A stretch of DNA of 64,000 nt. It comes from Klebsiella sp. RHBSTW-00484 (lineage in GTDB: Bacteria > Pseudomonadota > Gammaproteobacteria > Enterobacterales > Enterobacteriaceae). Location: positions 2,356,001 to 2,420,000 of the forward strand of contig NZ_CP055481.1 in assembly GCF_013705725.1 (NCBI RefSeq), read 5' to 3'. The translations under genes and the position numbers were made by a program. Below are positions 38,384-50,381 of this stretch, one piece after another (the stretch's first letter is position 1; each line of letters begins with the position of its first letter). Below the pieces are notes generated by a model that saw only the letters and a program-made list of their open reading frames with translations, searched no databases and was not told the DNA's origin.

Positions 38384-40117
38384 TTACATACGCTCTACGG
38401 TCTCAATACCCAGCGTATCCAGACCCAGCTTCAGCGTTTTCGCGGTCAGCTGCGCCAGCTTCAGGCGGCTGTTGCGCGTCTCTTCGCTTTCGGCGCTCAG
38501 GATCGGGCAGTGCTCGTAGAAACCAGAGAACAGGCCCGCCAGATCGTACAGATAAGAACACATTACATGCGGAGTGCCTTCACGTGCGACAACGGTTAGC
38601 GTCTCTTCAAACTGCAGCAGGTGGGCAGCCAGTTGGGCTTCACGGTCTTCGGTGATAATAACCGGAGCCGCCACCAGCGCGCTTTCATCAATATCCGCTT
38701 TACGGAATACCGAGAGCACGCGGGTATAAGCATACTGCATGTAAGGCGCGGTGTTGCCCTCAAATGCCAGCATGTTGTCCCAGTCGAAGATATAGTCGGT
38801 GGTCCGGTTTTTCGACAGATCGGCGTATTTCACCGCGCCAATCCCGACCGCGTTCGCCAGTTTTTCCAGCTCTTCGGCAGGCATATCCGGGTTTTTCTCG
38901 GTCACCAGACGGCGGGCGCGTTCCAGCGCCTCATCCAGCAGGTCGGTGAGCTTCACGGTGCCGCCAGCGCGGGTTTTAAACGGTTTGCCGTCTTTGCCGA
39001 GCATCATGCCGAACATGTGGTGCTCCAGCGGCACGGAATCCGGCACATAGCCTGCTTTACGCACGATGGTCCACGCCTGCATCAGGTGCTGGTGCTGGCG
39101 TGAATCGATGTAATACAGCACGCGATCGGCATGCAGATTCTCGTAACGGTATTTTGCGCAGGCGATATCGGTGGTGGTGTAGAGGTAGCCGCCATCCTTC
39201 TTCTGGATGATGACGCCCATCGGTTCGCCTTCCTTGTTTTTGTACTCATCAAGGAACACCACGGTTGCGCCTTCGCTCTCTACAGCCAGACCTTTGGCTT
39301 TCAGGTCAGCAACGATACCCGGCAGCATCGGGTTATACAGGCTTTCACCCATCACGTCGTCACGGGTCAGCGTCACGTTCAGGCGGTTATAGGTTAACTG
39401 GTTTTGCGACATAGTAATGTCAACGAGCTTGCGCCACATTTCGCGGAAATACTCATCGCCGCCCTGTAGCTTAACCACGTAGCTACGCGCGCGTTCGGCG
39501 AAGGCTTCATCTTCGTCGTAGTGTTTTTTCGCTTCGCGATAGAAACCTTCGAGGTCCGCCAGCGCCATTTCACCGGCGTTTTCCTGCTGCTGTTTTTCCA
39601 GATAAGCGATCAGCATACCGAACTGGGTGCCCCAATCGCCAACGTGGTTAGCGCGGATCACTTTATGGCCGAGGAACTCCAGGGTTCGCACTGCGGCATC
39701 GCCAATAATGGTCGAGCGCAGGTGACCCACGTGCATCTCTTTCGCCACGTTCGGTGCGGAGTAGTCAACGACCACAGTTTGCGCCTGCGGCTGAGCTATG
39801 CCCAGACGCTCTGATTTCAGCGCATTGCTGACGTTTTCTGCCAGGAATAGCGGATCGAGGAAAATATTGATAAAGCCCGGACCGGCGATTTCGACCTTGT
39901 TGGCAATGCCGTTCAGGTCAAGATGAGACAGTACCTGCTCTGCAAGTTGTCGCGGCGCCATACCCAGTTTTTTAGCAACGGCCATCACGCCATTGGCCTG
40001 ATAGTCACCGAACTGGACTTTTGCTGACTGGCGAACCTGAGGTTCGCAATCGGCGGGCGCACCTGCCGCGATCAGGGCGTGGCTGACTTTTTCTGAGAGA
40101 AGAGCCTGAATATTCAC
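38384..40117 (-). CDS. argS: Arginyl-tRNA synthetase ArgS
   Basis: Charges tRNA-Arg with arginine. The 577 residues equal E. coli ArgRS, a class I synthetase. The HIGH motif appears as HVGH (residues 129-132) after the APNVAKEM segment; as usual for ArgRS in this group a canonical KMSKS is lacking. The C-terminal anticodon-binding domain ends [11 protein letters not shown]. The start ATG at 40117 was taken by family length. The gene is essential. In motile relatives it is preceded by flhE/flhBA; here the convergent neighbour is the GH105 gene, and yecM diverges on the other side after 230 bases. Confidence 0.97.
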   Translation of the reverse strand: MNIQALLSEKVSHALIAAGAPADCEPQVRQSAKVQFGDYQANGVMAVAKKLGMAPRQLAEQVLSHLDLNGIANKVEIAGPGFINIFLDPLFLAENVSNALKSERLGIAQPQAQTVVVDYSAPNVAKEMHVGHLRSTIIGDAAVRTLEFLGHKVIRANHVGDWGTQFGMLIAYLEKQQQENAGEMALADLEGFYREAKKHYDEDEAFAERARSYVVKLQGGDEYFREMWRKLVDITMSQNQLTYNRLNVTLTRDDVMGESLYNPMLPGIVADLKAKGLAVESEGATVVFLDEYKNKEGEPMGVIIQKKDGGYLYTTTDIACAKYRYENLHADRVLYYIDSRQHQHLMQAWTIVRKAGYVPDSVPLEHHMFGMMLGKDGKPFKTRAGGTVKLTDLLDEALERARRLVTEKNPDMPAEELEKLANAVGIGAVKYADLSKNRTTDYIFDWDNMLAFEGNTAPYMQYAYTRVLSVFRKADIDESALVAAPVIITEDREAQLAAHLLQFEETLTVVAREGTPHVMCSYLYDLAGLFSGFYEHCPILSAESEETRNSRLKLAQLTAKTLKLGLDTLGIETVERM

Positions 40118-40347
40118 CGAAATACCTTACGTTTAACACGCCGTGACCCTGACGGGGCGGCGCTGGAATGTGGACAAATAAGAGCGGGAGTATACTGCAT
40201 TTGCGCCCATGAGTCAGCACCGCGCATAGGTTGCTAAGCCACGCGCCTAATGAATAACTTTTCACGAGTTATTACTGAATATTGCGGGTTGGTCAGGTTG
40301 GGGAAACGCGCTAGATTAGCTCTTTTTAGCGAGTACCGAGGCTTACA

Positions 40348-40917
40348 ATGGCAAACTGGCAGCAAATTGATGAACTGGACGATATTTCTGCGGACCTGCC
40401 GCGTTTCACCGAGGCGCTAAATGCGCTTGCTGGCCGGCTTGGTCTCGATATTGCGCCGCATGATGCCGACCATATTTCCCTGCGCTGCCACCAGAATACG
40501 ACGGCAGAGCGCTGGAGGCGCGGCTTTGAACAATGCGCTACGCTGCTGTCGGAGAATATCATCAACGGTCGCCCGATCTGTTTATTTAAACTGGATGAGC
40601 CAATTTGCGTGGCACACTGGCGCTTTAGCATTGTTGAACTGCCGTGGCCGGGCGAAAAACGCTATCCGCATGAGGGCTGGGAGCATGTCGAAATTGTCCT
40701 GCCTGGTGAGCCTGAATCGCTGAATTCCCGTGCGCTGGCGCTGCTTTCTGATGAAGGGCTCAGCCAGCCAGGGATTTTTGTCAAAACCAGCTCACCGAAA
40801 GGGGAACGCGAGCGACTGCCGAACCCGACGCTGGCGGTGACGGATGGTAAGGTCACTATCAAATTCCATCCGTGGTCGATTGAGCAAATTGTCGCCAGCG
40901 AACAATCTGAACGGTGA
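40348..40917 (+). CDS. yecM: YecM family protein (VOC-like fold)
   Basis: A 189-residue protein matching E. coli YecM (188). The structure known for YecM is of the vicinal-oxygen-chelate/glyoxalase-like type; conserved segments include DHISLRCHQN, NGRPICLFKL, FSIVELPWPGEKRYPHEGWEH and the C-terminal KFHPWSIEQIV. The His and Glu residues in DHIS, GWEHVEIV and FHPW could bind metal as in other VOC proteins. Its reaction is unknown. It precedes cutC on the same strand by 76 bases, as in E. coli. Confidence 0.92.
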   Translation: MANWQQIDELDDISADLPRFTEALNALAGRLGLDIAPHDADHISLRCHQNTTAERWRRGFEQCATLLSENIINGRPICLFKLDEPICVAHWRFSIVELPWPGEKRYPHEGWEHVEIVLPGEPESLNSRALALLSDEGLSQPGIFVKTSSPKGERERLPNPTLAVTDGKVTIKFHPWSIEQIVASEQSER

Positions 40918-40993
40918 CAGTGTGAAGTGACGCGGCGTCTGAAGCAAAAAATCGTGACATTCTGTCGTGCCTGCGATGTCAACGGAGAGAAGA

Positions 40994-41737
40994 ATGACTT
41001 TACTGGAAGTGTGCTGTTACAGCATGGAGTGCGCGCAAGAAGCGCAGCGTAGCGGTGCCGATCGCATTGAGCTTTGCGCCGCGCCGCAGGAAGGCGGCCT
41101 GACGCCTTCGCTGGGCGTTCTTAAATCGGTTCGTGATACGGTGACGATCCCCGTTCATCCGATTATTCGTCCGCGCGGCGGTGACTTTTGCTACACCGCA
41201 GGCGAGTTTGCGGCGATGCTTGATGATGTCATCGCTGTACGAGAATTAGGGTTTCCCGGGCTGGTGATCGGTATTCTGGATGCTGACGGCCAGATTGATA
41301 CGACGCGAATGGAAAAAATTATGGCAGCAGCGGGAACCCTTGCAGTCACTTTTCATCGTGCCTTTGATATGTGCTCCGACCCGCGCCAGGCCTGCTCTGA
41401 GCTGTCAGATCTCGGCATTAAACGTATCCTGACATCAGGCCAACAGGCGTCTGCCGAAAAAGGAATTTCATTAATCAGGGAACTTATTTCCCGAAGCGAT
41501 ACTCCAATCATTATGGCTGGTGCGGGTGTCCGCGCTGCCAACCTGTCGGTGTTTTTGCAGGCGGGGGTGAAAGAGGTACACAGCTCGGCAGGCCAGTGGT
41601 TACCGTCGCCGATGCGCTTTCGCAACCCCGGATTGTCGATGTCTACGGATGCCGATGCTGATGAATACTTACGCTATGCCGTGAATGGCAAAGCGGTAGC
41701 GGAAATGAAGCAAATTATTTCCGCACGGAGAGATTAA
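40994..41737 (+). CDS. cutC: CutC family TIM-barrel protein
   Basis: A 247-residue TIM-barrel protein long called a copper homeostasis factor; in E. coli the copper-sensitivity phenotype was later traced to the sRNA MicL encoded in its 3' part, so the protein's own role is unsettled. The opening [36 protein letters not shown] and the GAGVRAANL barrel-end segment are conserved. The ATG at 40994 has CGGAGAG seven bases upstream; the earlier in-frame codon at 40967 is rejected by family length. A sigma-E promoter for micL lies within the coding region at 41479-41507. Confidence 0.94.
   Translation: MTLLEVCCYSMECAQEAQRSGADRIELCAAPQEGGLTPSLGVLKSVRDTVTIPVHPIIRPRGGDFCYTAGEFAAMLDDVIAVRELGFPGLVIGILDADGQIDTTRMEKIMAAAGTLAVTFHRAFDMCSDPRQACSELSDLGIKRILTSGQQASAEKGISLIRELISRSDTPIIMAGAGVRAANLSVFLQAGVKEVHSSAGQWLPSPMRFRNPGLSMSTDADADEYLRYAVNGKAVAEMKQIISARRD
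41479..41507 (+). promoter_or_regulatory. Sigma-E promoter of micL inside cutC
   Basis: GGAACTT (41479-41485) is a perfect sigma-E -35, followed after 17 bases by TCCAA (41503-41507) as -10. Initiation near 41513 and termination at about 41820 give a transcript of about 308 bases, the length reported for primary MicL in E. coli. Confidence 0.75.
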
Positions 41738-41820
41738 ACCGTTTTTAGCTGCACATCATGTCGCCCAATATGATGATTGCCCGTACCAGGCCCCTGCCCA
41801 TTAAACAGGGGCCTTTTTTT
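41513..41820 (+). ncRNA. micL: MicL small RNA (within and beyond cutC)
   Basis: In E. coli MicL is a sigma-E-dependent, Hfq-bound RNA started inside cutC and processed to an 80-base form from the 3' untranslated region; it blocks translation of lpp, the major lipoprotein. Here the internal sigma-E promoter and a strong terminator (AGGCCCCTG/CAGGGGCC plus seven T, 41788-41820) are in the matching places and give the expected length. The 80-base form would be about 41741-41820. Identification rests on position, promoter and size, not on a full alignment. Confidence 0.75.
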
Positions 41821-41834
41821 ATCCAAAATCCGCG

Positions 41835-43633
<1,799 letters not shown>

Positions 43634-44029
43634 CTAACGGACGGAGAAAACCAACTCCCAGGGCATATACCAGAAGTTAGCCAGCACCATCAGCAACAAT
43701 GAGCACCAGGTGGCGCTCATGCCGGAACGACGCCAGCGATACAGACGATGATGAAAACCGTAAGAGTGCATCAGGCGTCCGGCAATCAGTAAAATCCCGC
43801 AAACGTGAATCATCCAGATTTGCGCACCGTTCATTTCCATAAACAGTAGCAAAATCAGTCCGATGGGGACATATTCGACTGCGTTTCCATGTACGCGGAT
43901 AGCAACCTGCAGCTCGCTGAAACCGCCGTCGCCGTAGCCGACGCGATATTGTGTTCGCAGGCGGACAACGTCGTAAGAAAACTTAATAAGCAATAACGCA
44001 CCTAGAACCGCATACAGCGCGCTGACCAT
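43634..44029 (-). CDS. yecN: MAPEG family inner membrane protein YecN
   Basis: A 131-residue protein with four hydrophobic helices of the MAPEG superfamily (membrane-associated proteins in eicosanoid and glutathione metabolism). Family marks include RVHGNAVEYVPIGLILLLFMEMNGA near residues 47-71. Length equals E. coli YecN. No enzymatic activity is established in bacteria for this branch. Its start ATG at 44029 has AGGGAG six bases upstream. It lies between yecE and cmoA on the same strand, in the E. coli order. Confidence 0.93.
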   Translation of the reverse strand: MVSALYAVLGALLLIKFSYDVVRLRTQYRVGYGDGGFSELQVAIRVHGNAVEYVPIGLILLLFMEMNGAQIWMIHVCGILLIAGRLMHSYGFHHRLYRWRRSGMSATWCSLLLMVLANFWYMPWELVFSVR

Positions 44030-44082
44030 ACTAAAAACTCCCTTTCATTCCGTCCGGTGGCTCCATTCAGGATAGCAGGATA

Positions 44083-44901
44083 TCAGAAAAGAGTGCTTTG
44101 CTGCGGAATTGAAGGCGCATCACCTATTTCCGGTAGGGCGGTACGCAGATCGTTCCACAGAGTATCGACCAGCTCCGGAGCCTGGGCAATGTCTGGGGTG
44201 TGGAGGAATAAATACGGCGTTGTTGTTTGCGTCCACTGCGGTAATTTTTGCAACCAGACGCCAAAGAGATCACGATTTTGCGCCATATCGTCGCTGCCGA
44301 TAAAACGCACCAGTGGGTGGTGGGCCGTCACCAGCGCATGGACCGGTACTTTAGGTTTCTTTTTTTGCGCATCGATCATCGCCGGGGTTCGGGCGATGGC
44401 GCTATGCACCGGGCGGCTATCGAGGATCACGCGATTGACGCTACGCTGATGTAGTCCGCGATTTAATTGCTGTTCCGCTTCACCTTTAGCGAAAAACTCC
44501 GGATGTCGTACCTCAACGCCGTAGCTGAACTCACGCGGAAGACCGTCGAGGAAGTTCCACAGGGCAGGGAGATCCCGTGGGCCGAAGGTGGCGGGCAGCT
44601 GTAGCCAGTATTGACCGATGCGCGATGCCAGCGGGGCCAGACGGGTGAAAAATTCATGACTTAAGTCGTCGCAGTTGCGCAGCGCCGCCTGGTGCGAAAT
44701 GGTGGCCGGAAACTTAAAGCAAAAGCGAAAGTCATCGTGAGTTTGTTCATACCAGCGCCTGACGATCTCGGCTTTCGGTAAGGCGTACAGGGTGGTGTTG
44801 CCCTCCACGCAGTTAAAGTGGCGAGCATACTCTTCAAGACTGGTGATACCCAGGCGCACCCACTTCGGATGCGCCCACTGGGGAAGCCCAATATAGATCA
44901 T
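44083..44901 (-). CDS. yecE: DUF72 family protein YecE
   Basis: A 272-residue DUF72 protein (TIM-barrel-like fold), the E. coli length. It opens [13 protein letters not shown], and contains [28 protein letters not shown] and [13 protein letters not shown] segments typical of the family. Function is unknown. It overlaps yecD by four bases (44898-44901), and the two are surely cotranscribed with yecD first. yecN follows 53 bases downstream on the same strand. Confidence 0.93.
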   Translation of the reverse strand: MIYIGLPQWAHPKWVRLGITSLEEYARHFNCVEGNTTLYALPKAEIVRRWYEQTHDDFRFCFKFPATISHQAALRNCDDLSHEFFTRLAPLASRIGQYWLQLPATFGPRDLPALWNFLDGLPREFSYGVEVRHPEFFAKGEAEQQLNRGLHQRSVNRVILDSRPVHSAIARTPAMIDAQKKKPKVPVHALVTAHHPLVRFIGSDDMAQNRDLFGVWLQKLPQWTQTTTPYLFLHTPDIAQAPELVDTLWNDLRTALPEIGDAPSIPQQSTLF

Positions 44902-45464
44902 AAAGCCGAAAGGACTTCCTCGGTGCTGCGCACGCGGGCGATACGCGGGAAAATATTCGTCATGCTGCCCTGGTGCTGGTCGGCGGAGGCTGCGCTACAG
45001 GCGTCTTCGACAATAATCAGATTAAAGCCCAGTTCCCAGGCGTTACGCGCTGTAGATTCGACGCCGATATTGGTCGAAATACCGCACAGAATAATGGTAT
45101 CGATACCGCGACGGCGGAGCTGTAATTCAAGGTCGGTGCCGTAAAACGCGCCCCACTGGCGTTTAGTGACTTCAACATCGCTATCCTGCTTACCCAGCGC
45201 GAGCGGATAGGTCCACCAGTTTTCTGGCAATGCGTGCGCACCGGCCTGGGCGTCAACGGGTTGCTTCAGTGCTTCAGCGAAATCAGTCGACCAGCCAACG
45301 CGTACCATCACCACCGGGGAACCCTGCTGGCGGCATTTTTTGGCCAGCTTCGCGGCCCGCTCAACCACTTCATCCGCGCGGTGTGGCCCGCCGGCGAAGG
45401 GTAAAATACCTTCTTGCAGGTCGATGATCACCAGCGCGGTATTTTTTGCATTGAGTTCTAACAT
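44898..45464 (-). CDS. yecD: Isochorismatase-family cysteine hydrolase YecD
   Basis: A 188-residue member of the isochorismatase-like hydrolase family, matching E. coli YecD in length. The expected catalytic triad is visible: D15 in [10 protein letters not shown]101 in VTKRQWGAF and the nucleophile C127 in [14 protein letters not shown]. Family members hydrolyse isochorismate, nicotinamide or related amides; the YecD substrate is not known. It is the first gene of yecD-yecE, diverging from aspS across a 268-base gap that contains the aspS promoter. Confidence 0.92.
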   Translation of the reverse strand: MLELNAKNTALVIIDLQEGILPFAGGPHRADEVVERAAKLAKKCRQQGSPVVMVRVGWSTDFAEALKQPVDAQAGAHALPENWWTYPLALGKQDSDVEVTKRQWGAFYGTDLELQLRRRGIDTIILCGISTNIGVESTARNAWELGFNLIIVEDACSAASADQHQGSMTNIFPRIARVRSTEEVLSAL

Positions 45465-45602
45465 GATATCCCCGTATCTTCTTTTGTTGTCTGGCCGCTA
45501 CAATACCGTTGCCGATCCTGCTCGAGGGTAACAAATTTTGTTAATTTTTGTGAGCACAGGCAATAAGCGCACGGCAAAGCAACGTAGCACGCTGTGCCGG
45601 GC

Positions 45603-45631
45603 TTATCGTACGGCATAATTTCCAGTATAAT
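45603..45631 (+). promoter_or_regulatory. Probable aspS promoter
   Basis: TTATCG (45603-45608) and a perfect TATAAT (45626-45631) are 17 bases apart. They would give a leader of about 95 bases before the aspS ATG. A GC-rich AGGCAGGC region at 45688-45700 within this leader could fold, but no known riboswitch was recognised. Confidence 0.65.
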
Positions 45632-45732
45632 AGCCGCCTTTTTTCATTCAGTTGTGACATCAGCTAAAGCTGCGACCTCGTCGCCTGCAAGGCAGGCAAC
45701 AATCCGCCTGCGGCTAAGTTAAGGGATATCTC

Positions 45733-47520
45733 ATGCGTACAGAATATTGCGGACAGCTCCGTCTGTCCCACGTAGGGCAGCAAGTGACTCTGTGTGGTTG
45801 GGTCAACCGTCGTCGTGATCTTGGTAGCCTTATCTTTATCGATATGCGTGACCGCGAAGGCATCGTGCAGGTGTTTTTCGATCCGGATCGTGCGGATGCA
45901 TTAAAGCTGGCCTCCGAACTGCGTAATGAGTTCTGCATCCAGATAACCGGCACCGTGCGTGCGCGTGACGAAAGAAACGTCAACAACGAGATGCCAACTG
46001 GCGCAATCGAAGTACTGGCGTCCGATCTGACAATTATCAACCGCTCCGAAGCGCTGCCGCTGGATTCCAACCACGTCAACACCGAAGAAGCGCGTCTGAA
46101 ATATCGCTATCTGGACCTGCGTCGCCCGGAAATGGCTCAGCGCCTGAAAACCCGTGCCAAAATCACCAGCCTCGTACGCCGCTTTATGGACGACCACGGC
46201 TTCCTTGATATCGAAACGCCGATGCTGACCAAAGCCACGCCGGAAGGTGCGCGTGACTATCTGGTGCCTTCTCGCGTTCATAAAGGCAAATTCTACGCGC
46301 TGCCGCAGTCTCCACAGCTGTTCAAACAGCTGCTGATGATGTCAGGCTTCGACCGCTACTATCAGATTGTTAAATGCTTCCGTGACGAAGACCTGCGCGC
46401 TGACCGCCAGCCGGAATTCACCCAGATCGACGTCGAAACCTCTTTCATGACCGCCGAGCAGGTGCGTGAAGTGATGGAAGCGCTGGTGCGCAGCCTGTGG
46501 AACGACGTGAAAGGCGTGGAGCTGGGGGACTTCCCAATCATGACCTTCGCTGAAGCCGAACGCCGTTATGGTTCAGACAAACCAGACCTGCGTAACCCGA
46601 TGGAGCTGGTGGACGTGGCCGATCTGGTCAAATCCGTTGAGTTCGCGGTCTTCGCGGGTCCAGCTAACGATGCCAAAGGCCGCGTTGCGGCACTGCGCGT
46701 TCCAGGCGGTTCCGCGCTGACGCGTAAGCAGATTGATGAATACGGCAAATTTGTGCAGATCTACGGCGCGAAAGGCCTGGCTTACATTAAAGTGACCGAG
46801 CGGGCGAAAGGCCTCGAAGGCATCAATAGCCCGGTAGCTAAATTCCTCAACGCCGAAATCGTTGAAGCCATTCTTGAGCGCACCGGTGCGCAGGATGGCG
46901 ATATGATCTTCTTCGGCGCAGATAACAAAAAAGTGGTTGCCGATGCGCTGGGCGCGCTGCGTCTGAAGCTGGGTAAAGACCTGAATCTGACTGACGAAGC
47001 CAAGTGGGCCCCGCTGTGGGTTATCGACTTCCCGATGTTTGAAGACGACGGTGAAGGTGGCCTGACCGCGATGCACCATCCGTTCACCTCGCCGAAAGAT
47101 ATGTCTGCCGCCGAGCTGAAAGCGGCGCCGGAAGACGCTGTTGCTAACGCCTACGATATGGTCATTAACGGCTATGAAGTTGGCGGCGGTTCCGTGCGTA
47201 TCCACAGTGGTGAAATGCAGCAGACCGTGTTCGGTATTCTGGGCATTAACGAACAAGAGCAGCGCGAGAAGTTTGGCTTCCTGCTGGACGCGTTGAAATA
47301 CGGTACCCCGCCGCACGCCGGTCTGGCATTTGGTCTTGACCGTTTGACCATGCTGCTGACCGGTACCGATAATATCCGTGACGTTATCGCTTTCCCGAAA
47401 ACGACCGCAGCTGCCTGCCTGATGACCGAAGCGCCAAGTTTCGCGAATCCGGCGTCCTTGGGCGAACTGGGTATTCAGGTTGTGGCGAAAGAGACAAAAG
47501 AGTCACTGGAGAATAAGTAA
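45733..47520 (+). CDS. aspS: Aspartyl-tRNA synthetase AspS
   Basis: Charges tRNA-Asp with aspartate. A 595-residue bacterial-type class IIb enzyme with an N-terminal OB-fold (about residues 1-110, including [14 protein letters not shown]), the class II motif 2 around [18 protein letters not shown], the bacterial GAD insertion domain (about 285-420), and motif 3 in [13 protein letters not shown] (about 525-540). It is five residues longer than E. coli AspRS at the C-terminus. nudB starts only one base after its stop, so the two are translationally coupled. Essential gene. Confidence 0.97.
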   Translation: MRTEYCGQLRLSHVGQQVTLCGWVNRRRDLGSLIFIDMRDREGIVQVFFDPDRADALKLASELRNEFCIQITGTVRARDERNVNNEMPTGAIEVLASDLTIINRSEALPLDSNHVNTEEARLKYRYLDLRRPEMAQRLKTRAKITSLVRRFMDDHGFLDIETPMLTKATPEGARDYLVPSRVHKGKFYALPQSPQLFKQLLMMSGFDRYYQIVKCFRDEDLRADRQPEFTQIDVETSFMTAEQVREVMEALVRSLWNDVKGVELGDFPIMTFAEAERRYGSDKPDLRNPMELVDVADLVKSVEFAVFAGPANDAKGRVAALRVPGGSALTRKQIDEYGKFVQIYGAKGLAYIKVTERAKGLEGINSPVAKFLNAEIVEAILERTGAQDGDMIFFGADNKKVVADALGALRLKLGKDLNLTDEAKWAPLWVIDFPMFEDDGEGGLTAMHHPFTSPKDMSAAELKAAPEDAVANAYDMVINGYEVGGGSVRIHSGEMQQTVFGILGINEQEQREKFGFLLDALKYGTPPHAGLAFGLDRLTMLLTGTDNIRDVIAFPKTTAAACLMTEAPSFANPASLGELGIQVVAKETKESLENK

Positions 47521-47521
47521 G

Positions 47522-47965
47522 ATGTCATTCAAGCTGCCCGTTTCCGTTCTGGTGGTGATTTATGCCGAAGATACGAAGCGGGTGCTGATGTTGCAGCGTC
47601 GCGACGATCCTGCGTTCTGGCAGTCGGTTACCGGCAGCCTGGAAGAGGGTGAAACCGCGCCGCAGGCTGCCGCGCGTGAAGTAATGGAAGAGGTCGCCAT
47701 TGACGTTGCTTGCGAGCAACTGGCTTTGGTTGACTGTCAGCGCACGGTAGAATTCGAGATATTTTCTCATTTACGTCATCGCTATGCGCCGGGCGTCGAG
47801 CGTAATACGGAATTTTGGTTCCGTCTTGCGCTCCCCCATGAACGCCAGATTGTCTTTACGGAACATCTGGATTACCGCTGGGTTGATGCGTCGGAAGCCG
47901 CCACGTTGACCAAGTCCTGGAGCAACCGGCAGGCGATTGAAGAATTTGTAATTAACGCCAACTAA
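47522..47965 (+). CDS. nudB: Dihydroneopterin triphosphate diphosphatase NudB
   Basis: Nudix hydrolase that removes pyrophosphate from dihydroneopterin triphosphate, an early step of folate synthesis. The 147-residue protein has a full Nudix box (residues 38-60: G38, E44, R52-E53, E56-E57) within SVTGSLEEGETAPQAA and following residues. It is slightly shorter than E. coli NudB (150) at the N-terminus. The chosen ATG at 47522 lies one base after the aspS stop; an in-frame upstream codon at 47480 lies within aspS and is not supported. A degenerate ERIC-like palindrome follows before yebC. Confidence 0.94.
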   Translation: MSFKLPVSVLVVIYAEDTKRVLMLQRRDDPAFWQSVTGSLEEGETAPQAAAREVMEEVAIDVACEQLALVDCQRTVEFEIFSHLRHRYAPGVERNTEFWFRLALPHERQIVFTEHLDYRWVDASEAATLTKSWSNRQAIEEFVINAN

Positions 47966-47985
47966 TTTTCCCCAGAATTTTAGTT

Positions 47986-48082
47986 ATCAGGAAGGCGGCA
48001 AGTTGGGACTTCACCCTGAGCTTACTTGAGTAAGTGATGGGTGAGGGCCAATGTAGCCAACGCGCCTGAGGGCTAAAAGGCG
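47986..48082. repeat. Degenerate ERIC-like palindrome
   Basis: AGGAAGGCGGCAAG at the left resembles an ERIC end. The centre has a strong palindrome: TCACCC, GAGCTTACT, then AGTAAGTGA and GGGTGAG, matching the ERIC core. It is shorter and more diverged than the element at 2743. It lies between nudB and yebC. Confidence 0.6.
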
Positions 48083-48114
48083 ACGGAAAAAGGCTTTTTT
48101 GGAGATATTATTTT

Positions 48115-48855
48115 ATGGCAGGTCATAGTAAATGGGCCAACACCAAACACCGCAAAGCGGCACAGGATGCCAAGCGCGGTAAGATCTTTACTAAAATCAT
48201 TCGCGAGCTGGTTACCGCAGCGCGTCTGGGCGGCGGCGATGCGGGTTCTAACCCACGTCTGCGTGCGGCAATCGATAAAGCGCTGGCTAACAACATGACG
48301 CGTGACACGCTGAACCGTGCTATCGCACGCGGCGTTGGCGGTGATGATGACGCGAACATGGAAACCATCATTTATGAAGGTTACGGCCCTGGCGGCACCG
48401 CGGTTATGGTGGAATGCCTGAGCGACAACCGTAACCGTACCGTTGCTGAAGTGCGTCATGCGTTCACCAAAACCGGTGGCAACCTCGGAACTGACGGTTC
48501 GGTCTCTTATCTGTTCAGCAAAAAAGGCGTTATCTCCTTCGAAGCTGGCGATGAAGACGCAGTGATGGACGCGGCGCTGGAAGCGGGTGCTGAAGACGTA
48601 GTGACCTATGATGACGGTGCGATTGACGTTTACACTGCCTGGGAAGAGATGGGTGCGGTACGCGATGCGCTGGAAGCTGCTGGCTTGAAAGCAGATGCTG
48701 CTGAAGTTTCTATGATCCCGTCAACCAAAGCGGACATGGATGCAGAAACCGCACCGAAACTGCTGCGTCTGATCGATATGCTTGAAGACTGCGACGACGT
48801 GCAGGAAGTTTATCATAATGGTGAGATCTCTGATGAGGTCGCCGCAACTCTCTAA
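48115..48855 (+). CDS. yebC: YebC/TACO1 family translation/transcription factor
   Basis: A 246-residue protein of the YebC/TACO1 family, identical in length to E. coli YebC. It opens [21 protein letters not shown] and contains the [11 protein letters not shown] segment (about residues 39-50). The family was annotated as a transcription regulator, but work on TACO1 and bacterial homologues points to helping ribosomes through proline-rich stretches. GGAG precedes the ATG at a good distance. It is followed by ruvC 37 bases later on the same strand, as in E. coli. Confidence 0.94.
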   Translation: MAGHSKWANTKHRKAAQDAKRGKIFTKIIRELVTAARLGGGDAGSNPRLRAAIDKALANNMTRDTLNRAIARGVGGDDDANMETIIYEGYGPGGTAVMVECLSDNRNRTVAEVRHAFTKTGGNLGTDGSVSYLFSKKGVISFEAGDEDAVMDAALEAGAEDVVTYDDGAIDVYTAWEEMGAVRDALEAAGLKADAAEVSMIPSTKADMDAETAPKLLRLIDMLEDCDDVQEVYHNGEISDEVAATL

Positions 48856-48892
48856 TGTTGCTGACCGTTAAACTATTAACCGGAGGCGCGTG

Positions 48893-49414
48893 ATGGCAAT
48901 TATTCTCGGTATTGACCCGGGGTCGCGCGTCACTGGTTATGGCGTTATTCGCCAGGTCGGGCGGCAGTTGAGCTATCTGGGCAGCGGATGCATTCGCACC
49001 AAAGTGGATGATTTACCGTCTCGCCTGAAGCTGATTTATGCGGGCGTCACGGAAATTATTACTCAGTTCCAGCCGGATTATTTCGCCATCGAACAAGTTT
49101 TTATGGCGAAGAATGCCGACTCGGCGTTAAAACTCGGGCAGGCTCGCGGAGTGGCAATTGTCGCCGCGACGAATCAGGATCTGCCGGTGTTTGAGTATGC
49201 TGCCAGGCAGGTGAAGCAAACCGTCGTCGGTATTGGCAGCGCAGAGAAGAGCCAGGTGCAGCACATGGTGCGCACGTTGCTCAAGCTTCCGGCCAACCCG
49301 CAGGCCGATGCGGCAGATGCTTTGGCTATCGCCATTACCCACTGCCACGTCAGCCAGAACGTCGCCCAGATAGGCGAAAGCCGTCTGAATCTGGCGCGTG
49401 GACGGTTACGCTAA
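48893..49414 (+). CDS. ruvC: Crossover junction endodeoxyribonuclease RuvC
   Basis: Resolves Holliday junctions by paired nicks, working with RuvAB. The 173-residue enzyme has the RNase H-like acidic residues: the Asp of ILGIDPG at the start, the Glu in YFAIEQVF (about residue 67), and the two Asp in [12 protein letters not shown] (about 139-142). An overlapping GTG at 48890 is possible, but ATG at 48893 matches the family and CGGAGG lies at 48881-48886. No LexA box is seen, as expected since ruvC is not SOS-controlled in E. coli. Its stop abuts the convergent yebB end. Confidence 0.96.
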   Translation: MAIILGIDPGSRVTGYGVIRQVGRQLSYLGSGCIRTKVDDLPSRLKLIYAGVTEIITQFQPDYFAIEQVFMAKNADSALKLGQARGVAIVAATNQDLPVFEYAARQVKQTVVGIGSAEKSQVQHMVRTLLKLPANPQADAADALAIAITHCHVSQNVAQIGESRLNLARGRLR

Positions 49415-49415
49415 T

Positions 49416-50018
49416 CTATACCGCCTCGGCGACTGCTGGCTGAGGCGTTTCTACTCCATTCGATGAAATTAACTCTAAATTTGGATGCAGCCAGAGGCTG
49501 GCCGGAGTGACCGTTTTTCGTTCCCACGGAATAGAGCCTAAAAACCAAAACTTCCAGAATCGCAATTTTGCTTCCGGGTTACTGTGCAGCAGTTGTTCAA
49601 ACGTTTCAACATTACCCACCGGAATACATAACGCATCTTTATAAATATCAAATACAAATTTTGAACAGAACTGACGCGATGAATCGTATTTAAACCCGGT
49701 GTGATAAAGCTTATGCAGACGTGAGGGAACTTGTTCCATGAGCGAGAGTTTTTGCTCAGTAGTTAAACCGCCGCGCAGACGGCGAACAGCGTAACTATGG
49801 TTGGCTGAACGGTGAATAAACTGGGTAAAGGTGGTCACTCCCGAAAGTGGGACCCGACTTTCCGCTACCAGGTAATCATCACCATTATGACCAATAATAA
49901 TACCCACATGGTTACACCAGCACTGAGAGGCCGTTGATATCTGGCCAAATAATGCCGTGCCAATACAGGTGAAAACAATATCTCCGGTTTCATATTTGGC
50001 AGGGTAATTTGCTGGCAT
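49416..50018 (-). CDS. yebB: YebB family protein (YiiX/DUF830-like, papain-fold)
   Basis: A 200-residue protein the same length as E. coli YebB. The [14 protein letters not shown] segment (about residues 32-46) and the [13 protein letters not shown] segment (about 116-129) match the His and Cys regions of the YiiX/NlpC-P60-type papain-fold family, though the order (His first, Cys later) marks the permuted group. Such proteins are often amidases or acyl-modifying enzymes; no activity is known here. No signal peptide is evident. It converges with ruvC and faces ruvA across a 363-base gap with unusual inverted repeats. Confidence 0.88.
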   Translation of the reverse strand: MPANYPAKYETGDIVFTCIGTALFGQISTASQCWCNHVGIIIGHNGDDYLVAESRVPLSGVTTFTQFIHRSANHSYAVRRLRGGLTTEQKLSLMEQVPSRLHKLYHTGFKYDSSRQFCSKFVFDIYKDALCIPVGNVETFEQLLHSNPEAKLRFWKFWFLGSIPWERKTVTPASLWLHPNLELISSNGVETPQPAVAEAV

Positions 50019-50201
50019 GATTAATTCCTTTTTAATATTCCTTGAGTGGAGTTTTGCTTGCTGGACTGAACGATTATTATCATATCCAGACGCTTATGTT
50101 CTTAACAGAAGAAACTGTAAGGATGCAGATTATCCAGGATGGCTAAGGATAGTCAGTTTAAATATGAAAATCCGGCTGGTGAATAAAGGAGCATGACTAA
50201 C

Positions 50202-50289
50202 ATCTGCACTTCGTTTTGTGGGCGCGAAGTTTGTCGCTCGGCGCAGTAAGCGCCCTGGGAAGCGGTAAGTCCGCTCATGGAGGGCAGAT
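50202..50289. repeat. Nested inverted repeats, cloverleaf-like
   Basis: ATCTGC (50202-50207) pairs with GCAGAT (50284-50289). Inside lie three hairpins: ACTTCG/CGAAGT (50208-50230), GGCGC/GCGCC (50240-50254) and AGCGG/CCGCT (50261-50275). The last two have five-base loops AGTAA and TAAGT. It lies between divergent yebB and ruvA, upstream of the LexA box. No tRNA features (T loop, discriminator) are present. Its nature is unknown: a REP-like repeat, a cruciform, or part of a yebB leader RNA. The rest of the 363-base gap contains no gene that I can support. Confidence 0.5.
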
Positions 50290-50312
50290 CTACGGGATAA
50301 TGTGTTTTTCAT

Positions 50313-50328
50313 CTGGATATCTATCCAG
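50313..50328. promoter_or_regulatory. LexA (SOS) box of ruvAB
   Basis: CTGGATATCTATCCAG is the same sequence as the E. coli ruvAB SOS box as I remember it and fits the CTG-N10-CAG pattern. It lies about 55 bases before the ruvA start. Confidence 0.9.
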
Positions 50329-50381
50329 CCTTTTTTTATGATACTGCATTAGACTTTCAGCCCTTAATCCAGGAGCTCCAT

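Noticed and set aside
46573..47316. A 247-codon minus-strand frame inside aspS
   Set aside because: Shadow of aspS caused by GC-rich codon bias; no start signal or motif.
50208..50289. Degenerate tRNA gene before ruvA
   Set aside because: The four-arm layout is suggestive, but there is no T-loop sequence, the loops are five bases instead of seven and no CCA end exists; listed as a structured repeat instead.
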